This document shows, one piece after another, positions 25,262 through 36,519 of a stretch of DNA of 64,000 bases. Each line of letters starts with the position of its first letter. Position 1 is the first letter of the stretch. A model generated the notes under the pieces. The model saw only the letters and a list, made by a program, of their open reading frames with translations. It was not told the DNA's origin and made no database searches. The translations under genes and the position numbers were made by a program. Origin of the DNA: an uncultured Pantoea sp. (GTDB lineage: Bacteria; Pseudomonadota; Gammaproteobacteria; Enterobacterales; Enterobacteriaceae); assembly GCA_913775175.1 (NCBI GenBank), contig CAJYKU010000013.1, positions 17,639 to 81,638 of the forward strand, in the 5' to 3' direction.

Positions 25262-25283
25262 CAGGGCGCCCATTGTGGCGCCC
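25262..25283. terminator. Probably bidirectional terminator between panD and yadH
   Basis: CAGGGCGCC...GGCGCCCTG stem followed by TTTA. Confidence 0.65.
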
Positions 25284-25304
25284 TGTTTATCGCGACAGCA
25301 GAAA

Positions 25305-26075
25305 TCAGGTGCGTAATCCGCGACCGCGCTGAATCAGCGCATAGACCAGCACATAAAACACTACGATAAATGCCACCAGCACCGACAGGGTGAACACCAG
25401 CGGCACATCATTGATTCCGAGGAAGCCGTAGCGGAATCCGCTAATCATATAGACCACCGGGTTCAGCTTCGATACGGCCTGCCAGAAAGGTGGCAGCAAC
25501 GCCAGTGAGTAGAATACCCCGCCCAGATAGGTCAGCGGTGTCAGTACAAACGTCGGGATCAGGCTGATATCATCAAACGTACGCGCAAATACCGCATTCA
25601 GCAGACCCGCCAGCGAGAACAGCACGGCGGTAAGCAGCAGAGTAATCGCCACCATTGGCCAGGAAAAGACGTGGAACGGCACAAAAAACAGTGAAACCGC
25701 CGTAACCAGAATGCCGACACAGACACCGCGAGCCACACCGCCGCCAACATAGCCGGCAATAATGATATGGGTTGGCACCGGTGCAACCAGCAGCTCCTCA
25801 ATATTGCGCTGAAATTTAGCGCTGAAAAATGAGGACGCGACGTTGGCATAGGCGTTGGTGATAACTGACATCATAATCAGCCCCGGCACAATAAACTGCA
25901 TATAGCTAAAGCCGTGCATATCGCCAATACGGGAACCAATCAGATTACCAAAAATAATAAAGTAGAGCGTCATGGTGATCACTGGCGGAACCAGCGTCTG
26001 GATCCAGATACGGGCAAAGCGATTGACCTCTTTGCTCCAGATACTTTTCAGCGCTACCCAATAGAGATGCGTCAT
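25305..26075 (-). CDS. yadH: ABC-2 type transporter permease
   Basis: LYWVALKSIWSKEVNRFARIWIQTLVPPVITMTLYFIIFGNLIGSRIG; paired with YadG ATPase. Confidence 0.95.
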   Translation of the reverse strand: MTHLYWVALKSIWSKEVNRFARIWIQTLVPPVITMTLYFIIFGNLIGSRIGDMHGFSYMQFIVPGLIMMSVITNAYANVASSFFSAKFQRNIEELLVAPVPTHIIIAGYVGGGVARGVCVGILVTAVSLFFVPFHVFSWPMVAITLLLTAVLFSLAGLLNAVFARTFDDISLIPTFVLTPLTYLGGVFYSLALLPPFWQAVSKLNPVVYMISGFRYGFLGINDVPLVFTLSVLVAFIVVFYVLVYALIQRGRGLRT

Positions 26076-26998
26076 GCTTTACCTCCCGCTTTTCCCTGTG
26101 TCAGGCCAACAAACAGCTCTTCCAGGCGATTCGCCTTATTACGCATACTCAGCACCTGAACGCCCTGCGCGCTTAGCTGACTGAATACGCCGTTCAGCCC
26201 CTGCTCACGCATCACTTCCACTTCCAGCGTTGAGGTGTCTACCAGGCGATACTGAAACCCTTCCAGCTGCGGCAGCGCACTGCGCGGCGCAAGATCAAGG
26301 ATAAAAGTTTCCGATTTCAGCTTAGAGAGCAGTCCTTTCATTGAGGTATTCTCTACCAGCTCACCGCTCTGAATAATACCAATGTTGCGACACAGCATCT
26401 CCGCCTCTTCCAGATAGTGAGTCGTGAGAATAATCGTGGTGCCTCTGGCATTCAGCTCTTTCAGAAACACCCACATTGAGCGACGCAGCTCAATATCAAC
26501 GCCAGCGGTGGGCTCATCAAGGATCAGCAGCTTGGGTTCATGCATCAGCGCACGGGCGATCATCAGGCGGCGTTTCATCCCGCCGGAGAGCATACGCGCC
26601 CGTTCATTGCGCTTGTTCCACAGATCGAGCTGTTTAAGATATTTTTCGGCGCGCTGGTTCGCTTCTGCCCGCTCCACACCGTAGTAGCCCGCCTGGTTTA
26701 CGACGATCTGCATAACGGTTTCAAACGGATTGAAGTTAAACTCCTGCGGAACCAGTCCCAGCTGGCGCTTGGCGTTTACCACATCTTTTTGCAGATCGTA
26801 GCCAAATACCCTGACGCTACCGCCTGATTTGTTAACCAGCGAACTGATAATGCCAATCGTGGTCGATTTACCCGCCCCGTTTGGTCCCAGTAAGGCGTAA
26901 AAGTCGCCCGCCTCTACGTTCAGATCAAGACCTTTCAGCGCCTGTACGCCGCCGGGATAGGTCTTGGTTAGCCCGGAAAGTTCCAGTGCATAAGTCAT
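26072..26998 (-). CDS. yadG: ABC transporter ATP-binding protein
   Basis: Walker A GPNGAGKST, signature LSGGMKRRL, Walker B LLILDEPTAGVD. Confidence 0.95.
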   Translation of the reverse strand: MTYALELSGLTKTYPGGVQALKGLDLNVEAGDFYALLGPNGAGKSTTIGIISSLVNKSGGSVRVFGYDLQKDVVNAKRQLGLVPQEFNFNPFETVMQIVVNQAGYYGVERAEANQRAEKYLKQLDLWNKRNERARMLSGGMKRRLMIARALMHEPKLLILDEPTAGVDIELRRSMWVFLKELNARGTTIILTTHYLEEAEMLCRNIGIIQSGELVENTSMKGLLSKLKSETFILDLAPRSALPQLEGFQYRLVDTSTLEVEVMREQGLNGVFSQLSAQGVQVLSMRNKANRLEELFVGLTQGKAGGKA

Positions 26999-27155
26999 TG
27001 CGAGTCCATATCCTGTTGTTGTGACATCTAAGCCTGATGAAAATCATAGTGCGCCCGCGCCAGACGTGCGGAAAATTCAGCAGAAATCATGTTGAAATCA
27101 GGCGTGTGCCCGGGGAGATAATAGGGCGCGCTGCATGGAGCAGAATATATATCAG

Positions 27156-27180
27156 GCCCGCAAGTCAGCGACTTACGGGC
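27156..27180. repeat. Inverted repeat in the hpt-yadG intergenic region
   Basis: GCCCG-c-AAGT-cagcg-ACTT-a-CGGGC; no T tail, function not assignable. Confidence 0.5.
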
Positions 27181-27229
27181 AACGCATTCTATACCGGAAC
27201 CTCAGAAAAGCCCCTGGTAGATTGTGCGG

Positions 27230-27766
27230 TTACTCTTGCAGCATGGTGACTTTGCCGATATAAGGCAGATGGCGATAGCGCTGTGCATAGTCGATCCCAA
27301 AGCCCACAACAAACTCATCAGGAATAGTAAAACCGACATACTCAACCGGTACCTCTACTTCACGACGCTCTGGTTTATCCAGCAGCGTGCAGATGGCCAG
27401 TGATTTGGGCTCACGCAGGCGCAGAATTTCCCGCACTTTGCTCAGCGTATTGCCGGAGTCGATGATATCTTCAACGATCAGCACATCTTTGCCACGAATA
27501 TCCTCATCCAGATCCTTCAGGATTTTAACATCGCGTGAAGAGGACATACCGCTACCGTAACTGGAGGCGGTCATAAAATCGACTTCATGTGAGACATCGA
27601 TTGCCCGGCAGAGGTCAGCCATAAACATAAATGAGCCGCGCAGCAGACCAACCAGCACCATTTCGCTGCCGCTATCGCGGTAAGCGTCACTGATCTGTTT
27701 GCCAAGTTCGGCAATACGGGTCGCGATCTCCTGCTGAGAAATCATCACATCAACGGTATGTTTCAT
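27230..27766 (-). CDS. hpt: Hypoxanthine phosphoribosyltransferase
   Basis: [18 protein letters not shown]-binding motif; [25 protein letters not shown]. Confidence 0.97.
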   Translation of the reverse strand: MKHTVDVMISQQEIATRIAELGKQISDAYRDSGSEMVLVGLLRGSFMFMADLCRAIDVSHEVDFMTASSYGSGMSSSRDVKILKDLDEDIRGKDVLIVEDIIDSGNTLSKVREILRLREPKSLAICTLLDKPERREVEVPVEYVGFTIPDEFVVGFGIDYAQRYRHLPYIGKVTMLQE

Positions 27767-27930
27767 TGCATTTGCCTGGTTAAGGTTTTCAGAAAGCTCC
27801 GCAGTTTATCACAACGCGCCTGATGTCTGAGCGCAGCCACAAAAAGCAATCGATTACGTAGCAAAATTTACTGCGATAGCATTAACTCTATAGCACGGTT
27901 CTGTTCTCCTCTCTTTCAGCCGGAGCTTCT

Positions 27931-29226
27931 ATGACCCACTCATCCAGCAGGAAAACGCCCCGCGACCCGCGTACGCTGCATCCGGAAACGCAAATGCTAA
28001 ATTATGGCTACGATCCCCGGCTGTCGGAGGGCGCGGTGAAACCACCGGTGTTCCTTACCTCAACCTTTGTTTTCAACAGTGCTGAAGAGGGCAAAGCCTT
28101 TTTCGACTATGTTGCTGGTCGTCGTCAGCCGCCGGAGGGTGAGCGTAACGGACTGGTTTACTCCCGCTTTAATCACCCTAACAGTGAGATTGTGGAGGAT
28201 CGGCTGGCAATCTATGAAGGCGCAGAGAGTGCCGTCCTCTTCTCTTCCGGCATGTCAGCTATTGCCACTACCCTGCTCACCTTTGCGCGTCCCGGCGAAG
28301 TCATACTGCACTCTCAGCCGCTATATGGCGGTACGGAAACCCTGCTCAGCAAAACCCTGCACGACTTTGAGATCAAAGCGGTAGGGTTCAGTCACGGTAC
28401 CGATGAAAGCAGCGTCCATGACGCGGCCAGGCTGGCGTGGCAGCGCGGACGAGTTGCGCTGATTCTGATTGAAACGCCTGCCAACCCCACGAATAGCCTG
28501 GTGGATATTCAGCTGATAGCCCAGGTCGCGGATGTGATTAAGCAGCAACAGGGATCGCGTCCGGTAATCGCCTGTGACAATACGTTGTTAGGCCCCCTGT
28601 TTCAGCAGCCGCTGCAACATGGCGCGGATATTTCACTCTATTCGCTGACTAAGTATGTAGGCGGACATTCCGATTTGATTGCCGGGGCCGCACTGGGCAG
28701 CAAAGCGCTGATGAACAAAGTGCGGTCACTGCGCAGCGCTATTGGTACTCAGCTTGATCCACACTCAAGCTGGATGATTGGCCGCTCACTGGAGACGCTG
28801 GCACTGCGCATGGAGAAAGCCGCACGCAATGCTGAGCAGGTTGCTGCCTTTTTACACCATCATCCTCTGGTAACCGCACTGTTCTGGCTGCCCTATCTCG
28901 ATGCACAGAGTCAGCAGGGTCAGACCTGGCGGCGGCAGTGCAGCGGTGCAGGCTCGACTTTCTCGTTTGATATTCAGGGTGGCGAAGCCGCCGCTTTCCG
29001 TTTTCTCAATGCACTGGCGCTGTTTAAGCTGGCGGTCAGTCTTGGTGGCACAGAGTCACTCGCCAGCCATCCAGCCAGTACCACTCACTCCGGAGTGCCG
29101 CAGGAGGTACGACAGCGCATTGGCATCAGCGATGCGACAATCCGCCTGTCGATAGGTATTGAGCATGCTGATGACTTAATTGAAGATATCCGGCAGGCAC
29201 TGACGGCAGCGGAGACGCCAGTGTAG
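27931..29226 (+). CDS. PLP-dependent Cys/Met metabolism enzyme (methionine gamma-lyase / cystathionine gamma-synthase-like)
   Basis: [29 protein letters not shown] (PLP lysine), [26 protein letters not shown]; 431 aa. Confidence 0.9.
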   Translation: MTHSSSRKTPRDPRTLHPETQMLNYGYDPRLSEGAVKPPVFLTSTFVFNSAEEGKAFFDYVAGRRQPPEGERNGLVYSRFNHPNSEIVEDRLAIYEGAESAVLFSSGMSAIATTLLTFARPGEVILHSQPLYGGTETLLSKTLHDFEIKAVGFSHGTDESSVHDAARLAWQRGRVALILIETPANPTNSLVDIQLIAQVADVIKQQQGSRPVIACDNTLLGPLFQQPLQHGADISLYSLTKYVGGHSDLIAGAALGSKALMNKVRSLRSAIGTQLDPHSSWMIGRSLETLALRMEKAARNAEQVAAFLHHHPLVTALFWLPYLDAQSQQGQTWRRQCSGAGSTFSFDIQGGEAAAFRFLNALALFKLAVSLGGTESLASHPASTTHSGVPQEVRQRIGISDATIRLSIGIEHADDLIEDIRQALTAAETPV

Positions 29227-29234
29227 GCTGCGGT

Positions 29235-30857
29235 CTATGCCACAGTAAAGCCCAGCATCATGCCGGTGTCCTCATGCTCCAGCAGATGACAGTGCGCCAT
29301 ATAGGCATGCTCCGCGCTGGCAGTATGATCAAAGCGCACCATCACTTCACTGCGCCCGCCGTTGACGTTAACCATATCTTTCCATCCGCGGCGATGCGCA
29401 GCGGGTGGTTTGCCATTTTCTGACACAATACGAAACTGTGTGCCATGAATATGGAACGGGTGCAGCATGGCATCGCCCTCACCTGAGATTGTCCACTTTT
29501 CGTTTTTGCCCCGCGGCACAGCAAACATCGGCTTCTGCATGTTAAATGCCTGACCGTTGATTTTGTTGCCATTATGGAAGTCATATTTCCCTGGGGCAGA
29601 GTGCGTCATCGCCATGGCGTGATGACTGCCTGCAGTATGCTTATTCATGGCGTCTGACATCCCGGTAGCCGTATGCTGACTCATGCCGCCAGGCATTTCA
29701 GGTCTGCTGTGCTCTGCAGCGCCCGCCATAGCCTGGTGACCATAGCGCTGCATCAGTGCCTGCATACCCAGCTTATCCAGCTGCGGATCCATTGAGAGCT
29801 GCAGCGTGCGGCTCTCCGCTCCCGCTGCGGCTGGCAACGGCGGCAGATCCGCCAGCTTATCTGGCAGCGTACCGCTTGCCATCACGCGCAGTGGCAAAAT
29901 TTGCACCAGCGGCAGCGAGCGATCAAAGGGGGGCAGCATCATGCCCATCTGCGTGACTGGCAGCGTGACCAGGTCAAAAGGCTTACCATCAGAGGTATCA
30001 ATCAGTACTTCAAAACGTTCACCAGGCAGCATGGGCAGATCGGCCACCTGTACCGGCTCGGTCAGTAATCCGCCATCGCTGCCTGTAACATAAAGTGGTC
30101 GGTTATCACTGGCAGCGATATGCAGCGAGCGTGCATTACAGCCGTTAAGCAACCGCAGTCGCAGCCAGCCGCGTGGCGAAGCGTGCTGCGGATACTGCAC
30201 GCCATTGGTCAGCATCATATCGCCAAACCAGCCCACCGCCGCGCGCATGATATCAAGCTGATAATCGATCTGCGTGCCGGCGCTGTTCAGCTGCTTGTCC
30301 TGAAAAATCAGTGGTACATCATCGGCTCCCCACTGTATCGGCAGGCGTAGCCCACCAGCAGCGTTATCCTCCAGCAGCAGCAGTCCGGCTAACCCCTGCG
30401 CCACCTGATGACCCGTTTTGCCGTGCAGATGAGGATGATACCAGCAGGTCGCGGCGGGCTGATTCGGTGTGAAACTCACCTGGCGGCTACTCCCTGGCGC
30501 TATCACCGCCTGCGGACCACCATCAACATCTCCCGAAATTGCCAGCCCATGCCAGTGCACCGTTGTGGCCTCCGGCAGGCGGTTAACGATATTTACCGTG
30601 ACCTTTTTCTCGCGCTGCAACCGCAGTGCTGGCCCCAGCAGACGACCGTTATAGCCCCAGGTTGGCACCGCTTTACCCTGCCATTGCGTAGTGCCCGCCA
30701 TCGCAGTCAGGCTAATCTGCCCGCGTGCGTCAGGTTCCAGTAATGCCGGCACCGGTAGCAGCGGCCGCGCCGCCGCCATAAGTGATCGGCTCCATAATGG
30801 CAGCGCGCCAGCGGCACTGAGCGCGGCGGTCAGTTTGAGAAAAGTGCGACGTTGCAT
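29235..30857 (-). CDS. cueO: Multicopper oxidase CueO
   Basis: Tat signal [47 protein letters not shown] copper ligands; Met-rich insert. Confidence 0.95.
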   Translation of the reverse strand: MQRRTFLKLTAALSAAGALPLWSRSLMAAARPLLPVPALLEPDARGQISLTAMAGTTQWQGKAVPTWGYNGRLLGPALRLQREKKVTVNIVNRLPEATTVHWHGLAISGDVDGGPQAVIAPGSSRQVSFTPNQPAATCWYHPHLHGKTGHQVAQGLAGLLLLEDNAAGGLRLPIQWGADDVPLIFQDKQLNSAGTQIDYQLDIMRAAVGWFGDMMLTNGVQYPQHASPRGWLRLRLLNGCNARSLHIAASDNRPLYVTGSDGGLLTEPVQVADLPMLPGERFEVLIDTSDGKPFDLVTLPVTQMGMMLPPFDRSLPLVQILPLRVMASGTLPDKLADLPPLPAAAGAESRTLQLSMDPQLDKLGMQALMQRYGHQAMAGAAEHSRPEMPGGMSQHTATGMSDAMNKHTAGSHHAMAMTHSAPGKYDFHNGNKINGQAFNMQKPMFAVPRGKNEKWTISGEGDAMLHPFHIHGTQFRIVSENGKPPAAHRRGWKDMVNVNGGRSEVMVRFDHTASAEHAYMAHCHLLEHEDTGMMLGFTVA

Positions 30858-30886
30858 ATCCGTATCCTTGTGATGAACAGAGTACC

Positions 30887-30917
30887 AGCCTAAACCCTCT
30901 CCTCACGGGAAGGTCAA
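30887..30917 (-). promoter_or_regulatory. CueR-type promoter of cueO
   Basis: Minus strand TTGACC-TTCCCGTGAGGAGAGGGTT-TAGGCT: -35 and -10 separated by 19 bp with GACCTTCCCGTGAGGAGAGGGTT. Confidence 0.75.
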
Positions 30918-31023
30918 GTCAGGATATGGAAAAACCGGTAGCGCTATCCGACATGGCAAATTAAGCGGAATCCGGGCGATAACTGTGCTAACGTCAATAG
31001 ATTGTCCTTTGCTGAGAACCATT

Positions 31024-31371
31024 ATGACAAAAAGCATCAAGATCCTGCTGCTGGCGGGACTCTTTGGCTTCTCCACCAGCAGCTTTGCGCTAAGCGAATC
31101 TGAAGCGGAAGATCTGGCCGATCTTACGGCTGTATTTGTGTATCTGAAAAACGATTGCGGATACCAGGCGCTGCCTGATGCACAGATTCGCAAGGCGCTG
31201 GTATTTTTTGCTCAGCAGAACCGCTGGGATTTAAGCAACTACAGCAACTACAACATGAAAATGCTGGGTGAAGAGAGCTATAAAGATTTAAGCGGCATCG
31301 CTATCAACAACGATAAAAAGTGTAAGTCACTGGCGCGCGATTCACTGAGCCTGCTTGCCTATGTGAAATAG
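31024..31371 (+). CDS. yacC: YacC family exported protein
   Basis: MTKSIKILLLAGLFGFSTSSFALSESEAEDLADLTAVFVYLKNDCGYQ; position between cueO and yacL. Confidence 0.85.
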   Translation: MTKSIKILLLAGLFGFSTSSFALSESEAEDLADLTAVFVYLKNDCGYQALPDAQIRKALVFFAQQNRWDLSNYSNYNMKMLGEESYKDLSGIAINNDKKCKSLARDSLSLLAYVK

Positions 31372-31385
31372 CGCATTTGCTGTTC

Positions 31386-31408
31386 AGCGGTACGCACACC
31401 GTGCCGCT
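31386..31408. repeat. Short inverted repeat between yacC and yacL
   Basis: AGCGG-t-ACG-cacac-CGT-g-CCGCT. Confidence 0.45.
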
Positions 31409-31413
31409 GGTGC

Positions 31414-31776
31414 CTATCTGCCTGCCATAAACTGCCGGTAAGCAGCAATCACAGCCAGAAAATCATCCACGCCGCAGAACGATAAACTCTCTTCGTCGTA
31501 ATAAGCCATGCCCTCTTCCAGTCCATCATCCTCAATGGCCAGCTGATTGGCGCGGATCATCACTTCCTCTTCGTCCAGCCACAACGTATATTCATGTCCG
31601 ATACGCTGCCACTGCTGATGAGTCCCTTTTACCGCCCGCGCAGCTGCTTCCACTTCATCGAGCAGCGCGATATTCTCTTTAACTTCCTCATTGAACCAGT
31701 GGCCTACCGCTTCGTGATCCATCGACATGCGGACTCTGACCTGACCGGTGATATCGCGCAGAAATTCATACTCCAT
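31414..31776 (-). CDS. yacL: UPF0231 family protein YacL
   Basis: [45 protein letters not shown]; adjacent to acnB. Confidence 0.92.
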   Translation of the reverse strand: MEYEFLRDITGQVRVRMSMDHEAVGHWFNEEVKENIALLDEVEAAARAVKGTHQQWQRIGHEYTLWLDEEEVMIRANQLAIEDDGLEEGMAYYDEESLSFCGVDDFLAVIAAYRQFMAGR

Positions 31777-31894
31777 GGGATTGCCTCATACAGAAAGCGC
31801 GCCGGGCAGCACTTAGCTGCATTTTGTACGCAACGCGCATTATAAAGTGGGATCGCGCTCGCATTATGCCGGGAGAGTAACGGGGAAAAAAGCA

Positions 31895-31927
31895 TAAAAA
31901 AAGGGACGATGATTATCGTCCCTGTTT
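31895..31927 (-). terminator. acnB terminator
   Basis: AAAAAAAGGGACGATgattATCGTCCCTGTTTT around the 3' end of acnB; T run on the minus strand. Confidence 0.75.
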
Positions 31928-31941
31928 TAGCTCTGGCTGGT

Positions 31942-34539
31942 TTACACCGCGGTCTGGAAGATCACGCTGTCAGCTTTCTCAGTATATTGACCCAGCTGGT
32001 CAAAGTTGAGGTAGCGATAGGTGTCATCCGCAGTTTTATCAACCTGCACCATAAACTGCTGATACTCATCCGGCGTTGGCAGTTTGCCCAGCAGTGAAGA
32101 TACCGCTGCCAGCTCGGCAGAAGCCAGGAAGACGTTAGCACCCGTACCAAGACGGTTCGGGAAGTTACGCGTGGAGGTGGATACCACCGTCGCACCATCC
32201 TGTACGCGCGCCTGGTTACCCATGCAGAGTGAACAACCCGGGATCTCGATACGCGCACCGCTTTTACCAAATACGCTGTAGTAGCCCTCTTCGGTAAGCT
32301 GCGCTGCATCCATCTTGGTTGGCGGAGCCACCCAGAGACGCGTTGGCAGCTGACCTTTATGCGCATCCAGCAGCTTGCCTGCGGCGCGGAAGTGGCCAAT
32401 GTTGGTCATGCAGGAACCGATAAAGACTTCATCGATTTTTTCACCCTGCACATCAGAGAGCCAGCGTGCATCATCCGGATCGTTCGGGGCACACAGAATT
32501 GGCTCGTTGATCTCCGCCAGATCGATCTCGATAACGGCAGCGTAATCCGCATCCGCATCAGCTTCCAGCAGCTGCGGATCGTCCAGCCACTTCTGCATAC
32601 CTTCGATACGGCGCTCCAGCGTGCGGCGGTCGCCATAGCCTTCGGAGATCATCCACTTCAGCAACACGATGTTGGAGTTCAGATACTCAATAATGGGTGC
32701 CTGATCCAGCTTGATAGTACAACCTGCAGCAGAGCGCTCAGCTGAGGCATCAGAAAGTTCGAACGCCTGCTCGACTTTCAGATCCGGCAGACCTTCAATT
32801 TCCAGAATGCGACCAGAGAAGATGTTTTTCTTACCCTTCTTCTCAACGGTAAGCAGACCCGCTTTGATTGCATATAGCGGAATGGCGTGTACCAGGTCAC
32901 GCAGGGTGATGCCCGGCTGCATTTTGCCTTTAAAGCGAACCAGCACTGATTCCGGCATATCCAGCGGCATCACACCGGTTGCTGCTGCGAACGCGACCAG
33001 ACCAGAACCTGCCGGGAAGGAGATACCAATTGGGAAGCGGGTGTGTGAATCACCACCGGTACCGACGGTATCAGGCAGCAGCATACGGTTCAGCCAGCTG
33101 TGAATGATACCGTCGCCCGGACGCAGTGACACCCCACCGCGGTTCATAATGAAATCAGGCAGCGTGTGGTGAGTCGTAACATCTACCGGCTTAGGATAAG
33201 CGGCAGTATGGCAGAAAGATTGCATGACCAGATCGGCAGAGAAGCCGAGGCAAGCCAGATCTTTTAACTCATCGCGCGTCATTGGCCCGGTGGTATCCTG
33301 AGATCCCACAGAGGTCATTTTCGGCTCGCAGTAAGCGCCAGGACGGATACCCTCAACGCCACAGGCACGACCAACCATTTTCTGCGCCAGTGAGTAGCCG
33401 CGCGAGCTGGTAGCAATATCTTTCGCCTGGACAAAGACATCTGATGGCGGCAAGCCAAGTGATTCACGTGCTTTCGTCGTCAGACCACGACCGATAATCA
33501 GCGGAATACGGCCGCCGGCGCGCACTTCATCCAGCAGCACATCGGTTTTCAGGCTAAACGTTGCCAGCAACTCATCAGTGTCATGATTACGCACTTCGCC
33601 CTTATAAGGGTAAACGTCAATCACATCACCCATATTCAGGCGATCAACATCCAGTTCGATTGGCAGTGCGCCAGCATCTTCCATGGTGTTGAAAAAAATG
33701 GGGGCAATTTTACCACCGAGGCAGAGTCCGCCGCCCTTTTTGTTAGGTACATACGGGATATCTTCACCCATAAACCATAACACCGAGTTGGTGGCAGATT
33801 TACGTGATGAGCCTGTACCCACAACGTCACCCACGTAGGTCAGCGGATATCCTTTCTGCTGCAGTGCTTCGATCTGCTTAATCGGGCCAATATTGCCCGC
33901 TTCATCTGGCTCAATACCTTCACGCGGGTTTTTCAGCATCGCCAGCGCGTGTAGTGGAATATCCGGGCGTGACCATGCATCCGGCGCCGGAGAGAGGTCG
34001 TCGGTGTTGGTTTCGCCGGTCACTTTAAACACGGTGGTAGTGATTTTATCGGCCAGCTTAGGACGCTTCAGGAACCATTCAGCATCAGCCCAGGATTGCA
34101 GAATCTTTTTCGCATAGGCGTTGCCCGCTTTGGCTTTCTCTTCCACATCGTAGAAGTTATCAAACATCAGCAGGGTGTGGGACAGCGCGTCAGCTGCAAT
34201 GGGGGCCAGCGCTTCGTCGTCGAGCGCTTCAGTCAGAGCGTGGATATTATAGCCACCCTGCATTGTGCCCAGCAGTTCAACAGCTTTCTCACGTGTAACC
34301 AGAGGAGAGTGGGCTTCGCCTTTTGCGACAGCAGCCAGGAAACCGGCTTTAACATAGGCGGCTTCATCGACGCCTGGCGGGACTCGGTTAACCAGCAGGT
34401 CAACCAGAAACTCTTCTTCACCCGCAGGCGGGCTTTTCAGCAGTTCAACCAGCGCGGCCATCTGGGAAGCATCTAACGGCTTAGGTACAATTCCCTGGGC
34501 GGCACGCTCGGCAACGTGCTTACGGTATTCTTCTAGCAC
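31942..34539 (-). CDS. acnB: Aconitate hydratase B (bifunctional, 2-methylisocitrate dehydratase)
   Basis: GTG start trimmed to [16 protein letters not shown] with GAGGAG upstream; [14 protein letters not shown] and [11 protein letters not shown] cluster cysteines. Confidence 0.97.
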   Translation of the reverse strand: MLEEYRKHVAERAAQGIVPKPLDASQMAALVELLKSPPAGEEEFLVDLLVNRVPPGVDEAAYVKAGFLAAVAKGEAHSPLVTREKAVELLGTMQGGYNIHALTEALDDEALAPIAADALSHTLLMFDNFYDVEEKAKAGNAYAKKILQSWADAEWFLKRPKLADKITTTVFKVTGETNTDDLSPAPDAWSRPDIPLHALAMLKNPREGIEPDEAGNIGPIKQIEALQQKGYPLTYVGDVVGTGSSRKSATNSVLWFMGEDIPYVPNKKGGGLCLGGKIAPIFFNTMEDAGALPIELDVDRLNMGDVIDVYPYKGEVRNHDTDELLATFSLKTDVLLDEVRAGGRIPLIIGRGLTTKARESLGLPPSDVFVQAKDIATSSRGYSLAQKMVGRACGVEGIRPGAYCEPKMTSVGSQDTTGPMTRDELKDLACLGFSADLVMQSFCHTAAYPKPVDVTTHHTLPDFIMNRGGVSLRPGDGIIHSWLNRMLLPDTVGTGGDSHTRFPIGISFPAGSGLVAFAAATGVMPLDMPESVLVRFKGKMQPGITLRDLVHAIPLYAIKAGLLTVEKKGKKNIFSGRILEIEGLPDLKVEQAFELSDASAERSAAGCTIKLDQAPIIEYLNSNIVLLKWMISEGYGDRRTLERRIEGMQKWLDDPQLLEADADADYAAVIEIDLAEINEPILCAPNDPDDARWLSDVQGEKIDEVFIGSCMTNIGHFRAAGKLLDAHKGQLPTRLWVAPPTKMDAAQLTEEGYYSVFGKSGARIEIPGCSLCMGNQARVQDGATVVSTSTRNFPNRLGTGANVFLASAELAAVSSLLGKLPTPDEYQQFMVQVDKTADDTYRYLNFDQLGQYTEKADSVIFQTAV

Positions 34540-34878
34540 GACGTTCTCCTCGCTCTCATTGTATAGCTTTCCGGTACACCTTGATGCTGTTAAACAGTAG
34601 GGTGAGGTGCCCGGTTCTGCGTCGGCCAGCATAGCAGGATTTCGCCAGATTGTTAATCCGTTTACAAAAAAGCAACATCAATACAGCAGTTAACCCGTTT
34701 TTTTGTTTAACGCAGAAAGAGTAAAAAACCAGGCACAGGGCTGCATAAATTTATCTCGCTATGCCTCCGTCTGCGCTGCAGCATAACTTTCCGGCTTACA
34801 TCGCTGGCTTTGAATAACTCAGGGTTATCATTATCCTGAGCATCAGCACAATAATATGCGGGATTTACAGATAAAAAA

Positions 34879-34903
34879 AAACGGCTCCTGCAGGAGCCGT
34901 TCG
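34879..34903 (-). terminator. lpd terminator
   Basis: AACGGCTCCTGCAGGAGCCGTT flanked by an A run (T run on the minus strand). Confidence 0.8.
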
Positions 34904-34919
34904 TTAAGCGAGGCGAAAA

Positions 34920-36347
34920 TTATTTCTTTTTCGCTTTTGCGTTTGGCAGGTCGGTGATGCTGCCTTCAAAGACTTCAGCCGCCAGGCCTACTGACTCATG
35001 CAGCGTCGGGTGTGCATGGATGGTGAGCGCGATATCTTCCGCATCACAACCCATTTCAATCGCCAGACCGATCTCACCCAGCAGCTCGCCACCGTTGGTG
35101 CCAACTACAGCGCCACCAATCACACGGTGCGTCTCTTTATCGAAGATCAGTTTTGTCATGCCATCTGCGCAGTCAGAAGCGATAGCACGGCCTGAAGCAG
35201 CCCACGGGAAAGTGGAGACTTCATAGCTGATGCCCTGCTCTTTCGCTTCTTTCTCAGTCAGACCAACCCATGCAACTTCTGGCTCAGTATAGGCAATCGA
35301 TGGGATCACTTTCGGATCGAAGTAGTGCTTCAGACCAGAGATGACTTCGGCAGCCACGTGACCTTCGTGCACGCCTTTGTGCGCCAGCATTGGCTGACCC
35401 ACGATATCACCGATAGCAAAGATATGTGGCACGTTGGTACGCATCTGCTTATCAACACGGATAAAGCCGCGATCGTCTACCTCTACGCCCGCTTTGCCAG
35501 CATCCAGCCCTTTGCCATTGGGTACGCGACCAATTGCAACCAGTACAGCATCATAACGCTGTGCTTCAGCTGGCGCTTTTGTGCCTTCCATTGACACATA
35601 GATACCGTCATCTTTCGCATCTACTGCGGTGACTTTGGTTTCCAGCATCAGATTGAATTTTTTGCTAATACGCTTGGTAAAGACTTTGACCACATCTTTG
35701 TCAGCTGCCGGGATCACCTGGTCAAACATTTCAACCACGTCGATCTCCGAACCCAGCGCGTTATAAACGGTAGCCATCTCCAGACCGATAATACCACCGC
35801 CCATAACCAGCATACGTTTTGGTACTTCTTTCAGTTCCAGCGCAGCAGTAGAATCCCAGACGCGTGGATCGTGATGCGGAATAAACGGCAGTTCAATAGG
35901 ACGTGAACCTGCAGCGATAATCGCATTGTCGAAATTGATGGTGGTTGCACCACCCTCACCTTCTACCACCAGCGTGTTAGCACCAGTGAATTTGCCAAGA
36001 CCGTTCACCACTTTGACCTTACGGCCTTTTGCCATACCAGCCAGACCACCGGTCAGCTGATTAACAACTTTCTCTTTCCAGGTGCGGATCTTATCGATAT
36101 CTGTCTGCGGCTGGCCAAACACGATGCCGTGCTCTTCCAGCGCTTTCGCTTCTTCAATCACTTTTGCGACGTGCAGCAGCGCCTTTGACGGGATACAGCC
36201 TACGTTCAGACAAACACCACCCAGGGTGTTATAGCGCTCAACCAGTACGGTTTCCAGACCTAAGTCAGCGCAACGAAAGGCTGCAGAGTAACCTGCAGGA
36301 CCTGCCCCAAGTACCACGACTTGAGTTTTAATCTCTGTACTCATCAT
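34920..36347 (-). CDS. lpd: Dihydrolipoamide dehydrogenase
   Basis: GGVCLNVGCIPSKALLHVAKVIEEA redox motif; HAHPTLHESVGLAAEVFEGSITDLPN. Confidence 0.98.
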   Translation of the reverse strand: MMSTEIKTQVVVLGAGPAGYSAAFRCADLGLETVLVERYNTLGGVCLNVGCIPSKALLHVAKVIEEAKALEEHGIVFGQPQTDIDKIRTWKEKVVNQLTGGLAGMAKGRKVKVVNGLGKFTGANTLVVEGEGGATTINFDNAIIAAGSRPIELPFIPHHDPRVWDSTAALELKEVPKRMLVMGGGIIGLEMATVYNALGSEIDVVEMFDQVIPAADKDVVKVFTKRISKKFNLMLETKVTAVDAKDDGIYVSMEGTKAPAEAQRYDAVLVAIGRVPNGKGLDAGKAGVEVDDRGFIRVDKQMRTNVPHIFAIGDIVGQPMLAHKGVHEGHVAAEVISGLKHYFDPKVIPSIAYTEPEVAWVGLTEKEAKEQGISYEVSTFPWAASGRAIASDCADGMTKLIFDKETHRVIGGAVVGTNGGELLGEIGLAIEMGCDAEDIALTIHAHPTLHESVGLAAEVFEGSITDLPNAKAKKK

Positions 36348-36486
36348 GACCTCTTGTTAGATTGCCGGCGGTCAGAGCGACCCTTTTCCCAGGCTCATGC
36401 TACCCTGTCGCCACCGGAACGTTTCACCGCGAGAGTTTACAGAATTGTTAATAAACTGCCAACCGCGGTAACAACTGAATGCTTAC

Positions 36487-36511
36487 AACAAGGCCGGCAT
36501 TTGCCGGCCTT
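36487..36511 (-). terminator. Hairpin between aceF and lpd
   Basis: CAAGGCCGGCATTTGCCGGCCTTG inverted repeat just after the aceF stop. Confidence 0.6.
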
Positions 36512-36519
36512 GATTAACT

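Noticed and set aside
27037-27249. 70-aa plus-strand ORF considered as a carbonic anhydrase fragment
   Set aside because: No resemblance to beta-carbonic anhydrase motifs; likely random ORF in the spacer.
34540-34632. 31-residue N-terminal extension of AcnB in the ORF track
   Set aside because: The AcnB family begins at VLEEYRKH; the GTG at 34539 has GAGGAG upstream, so the extension is upstream readthrough.
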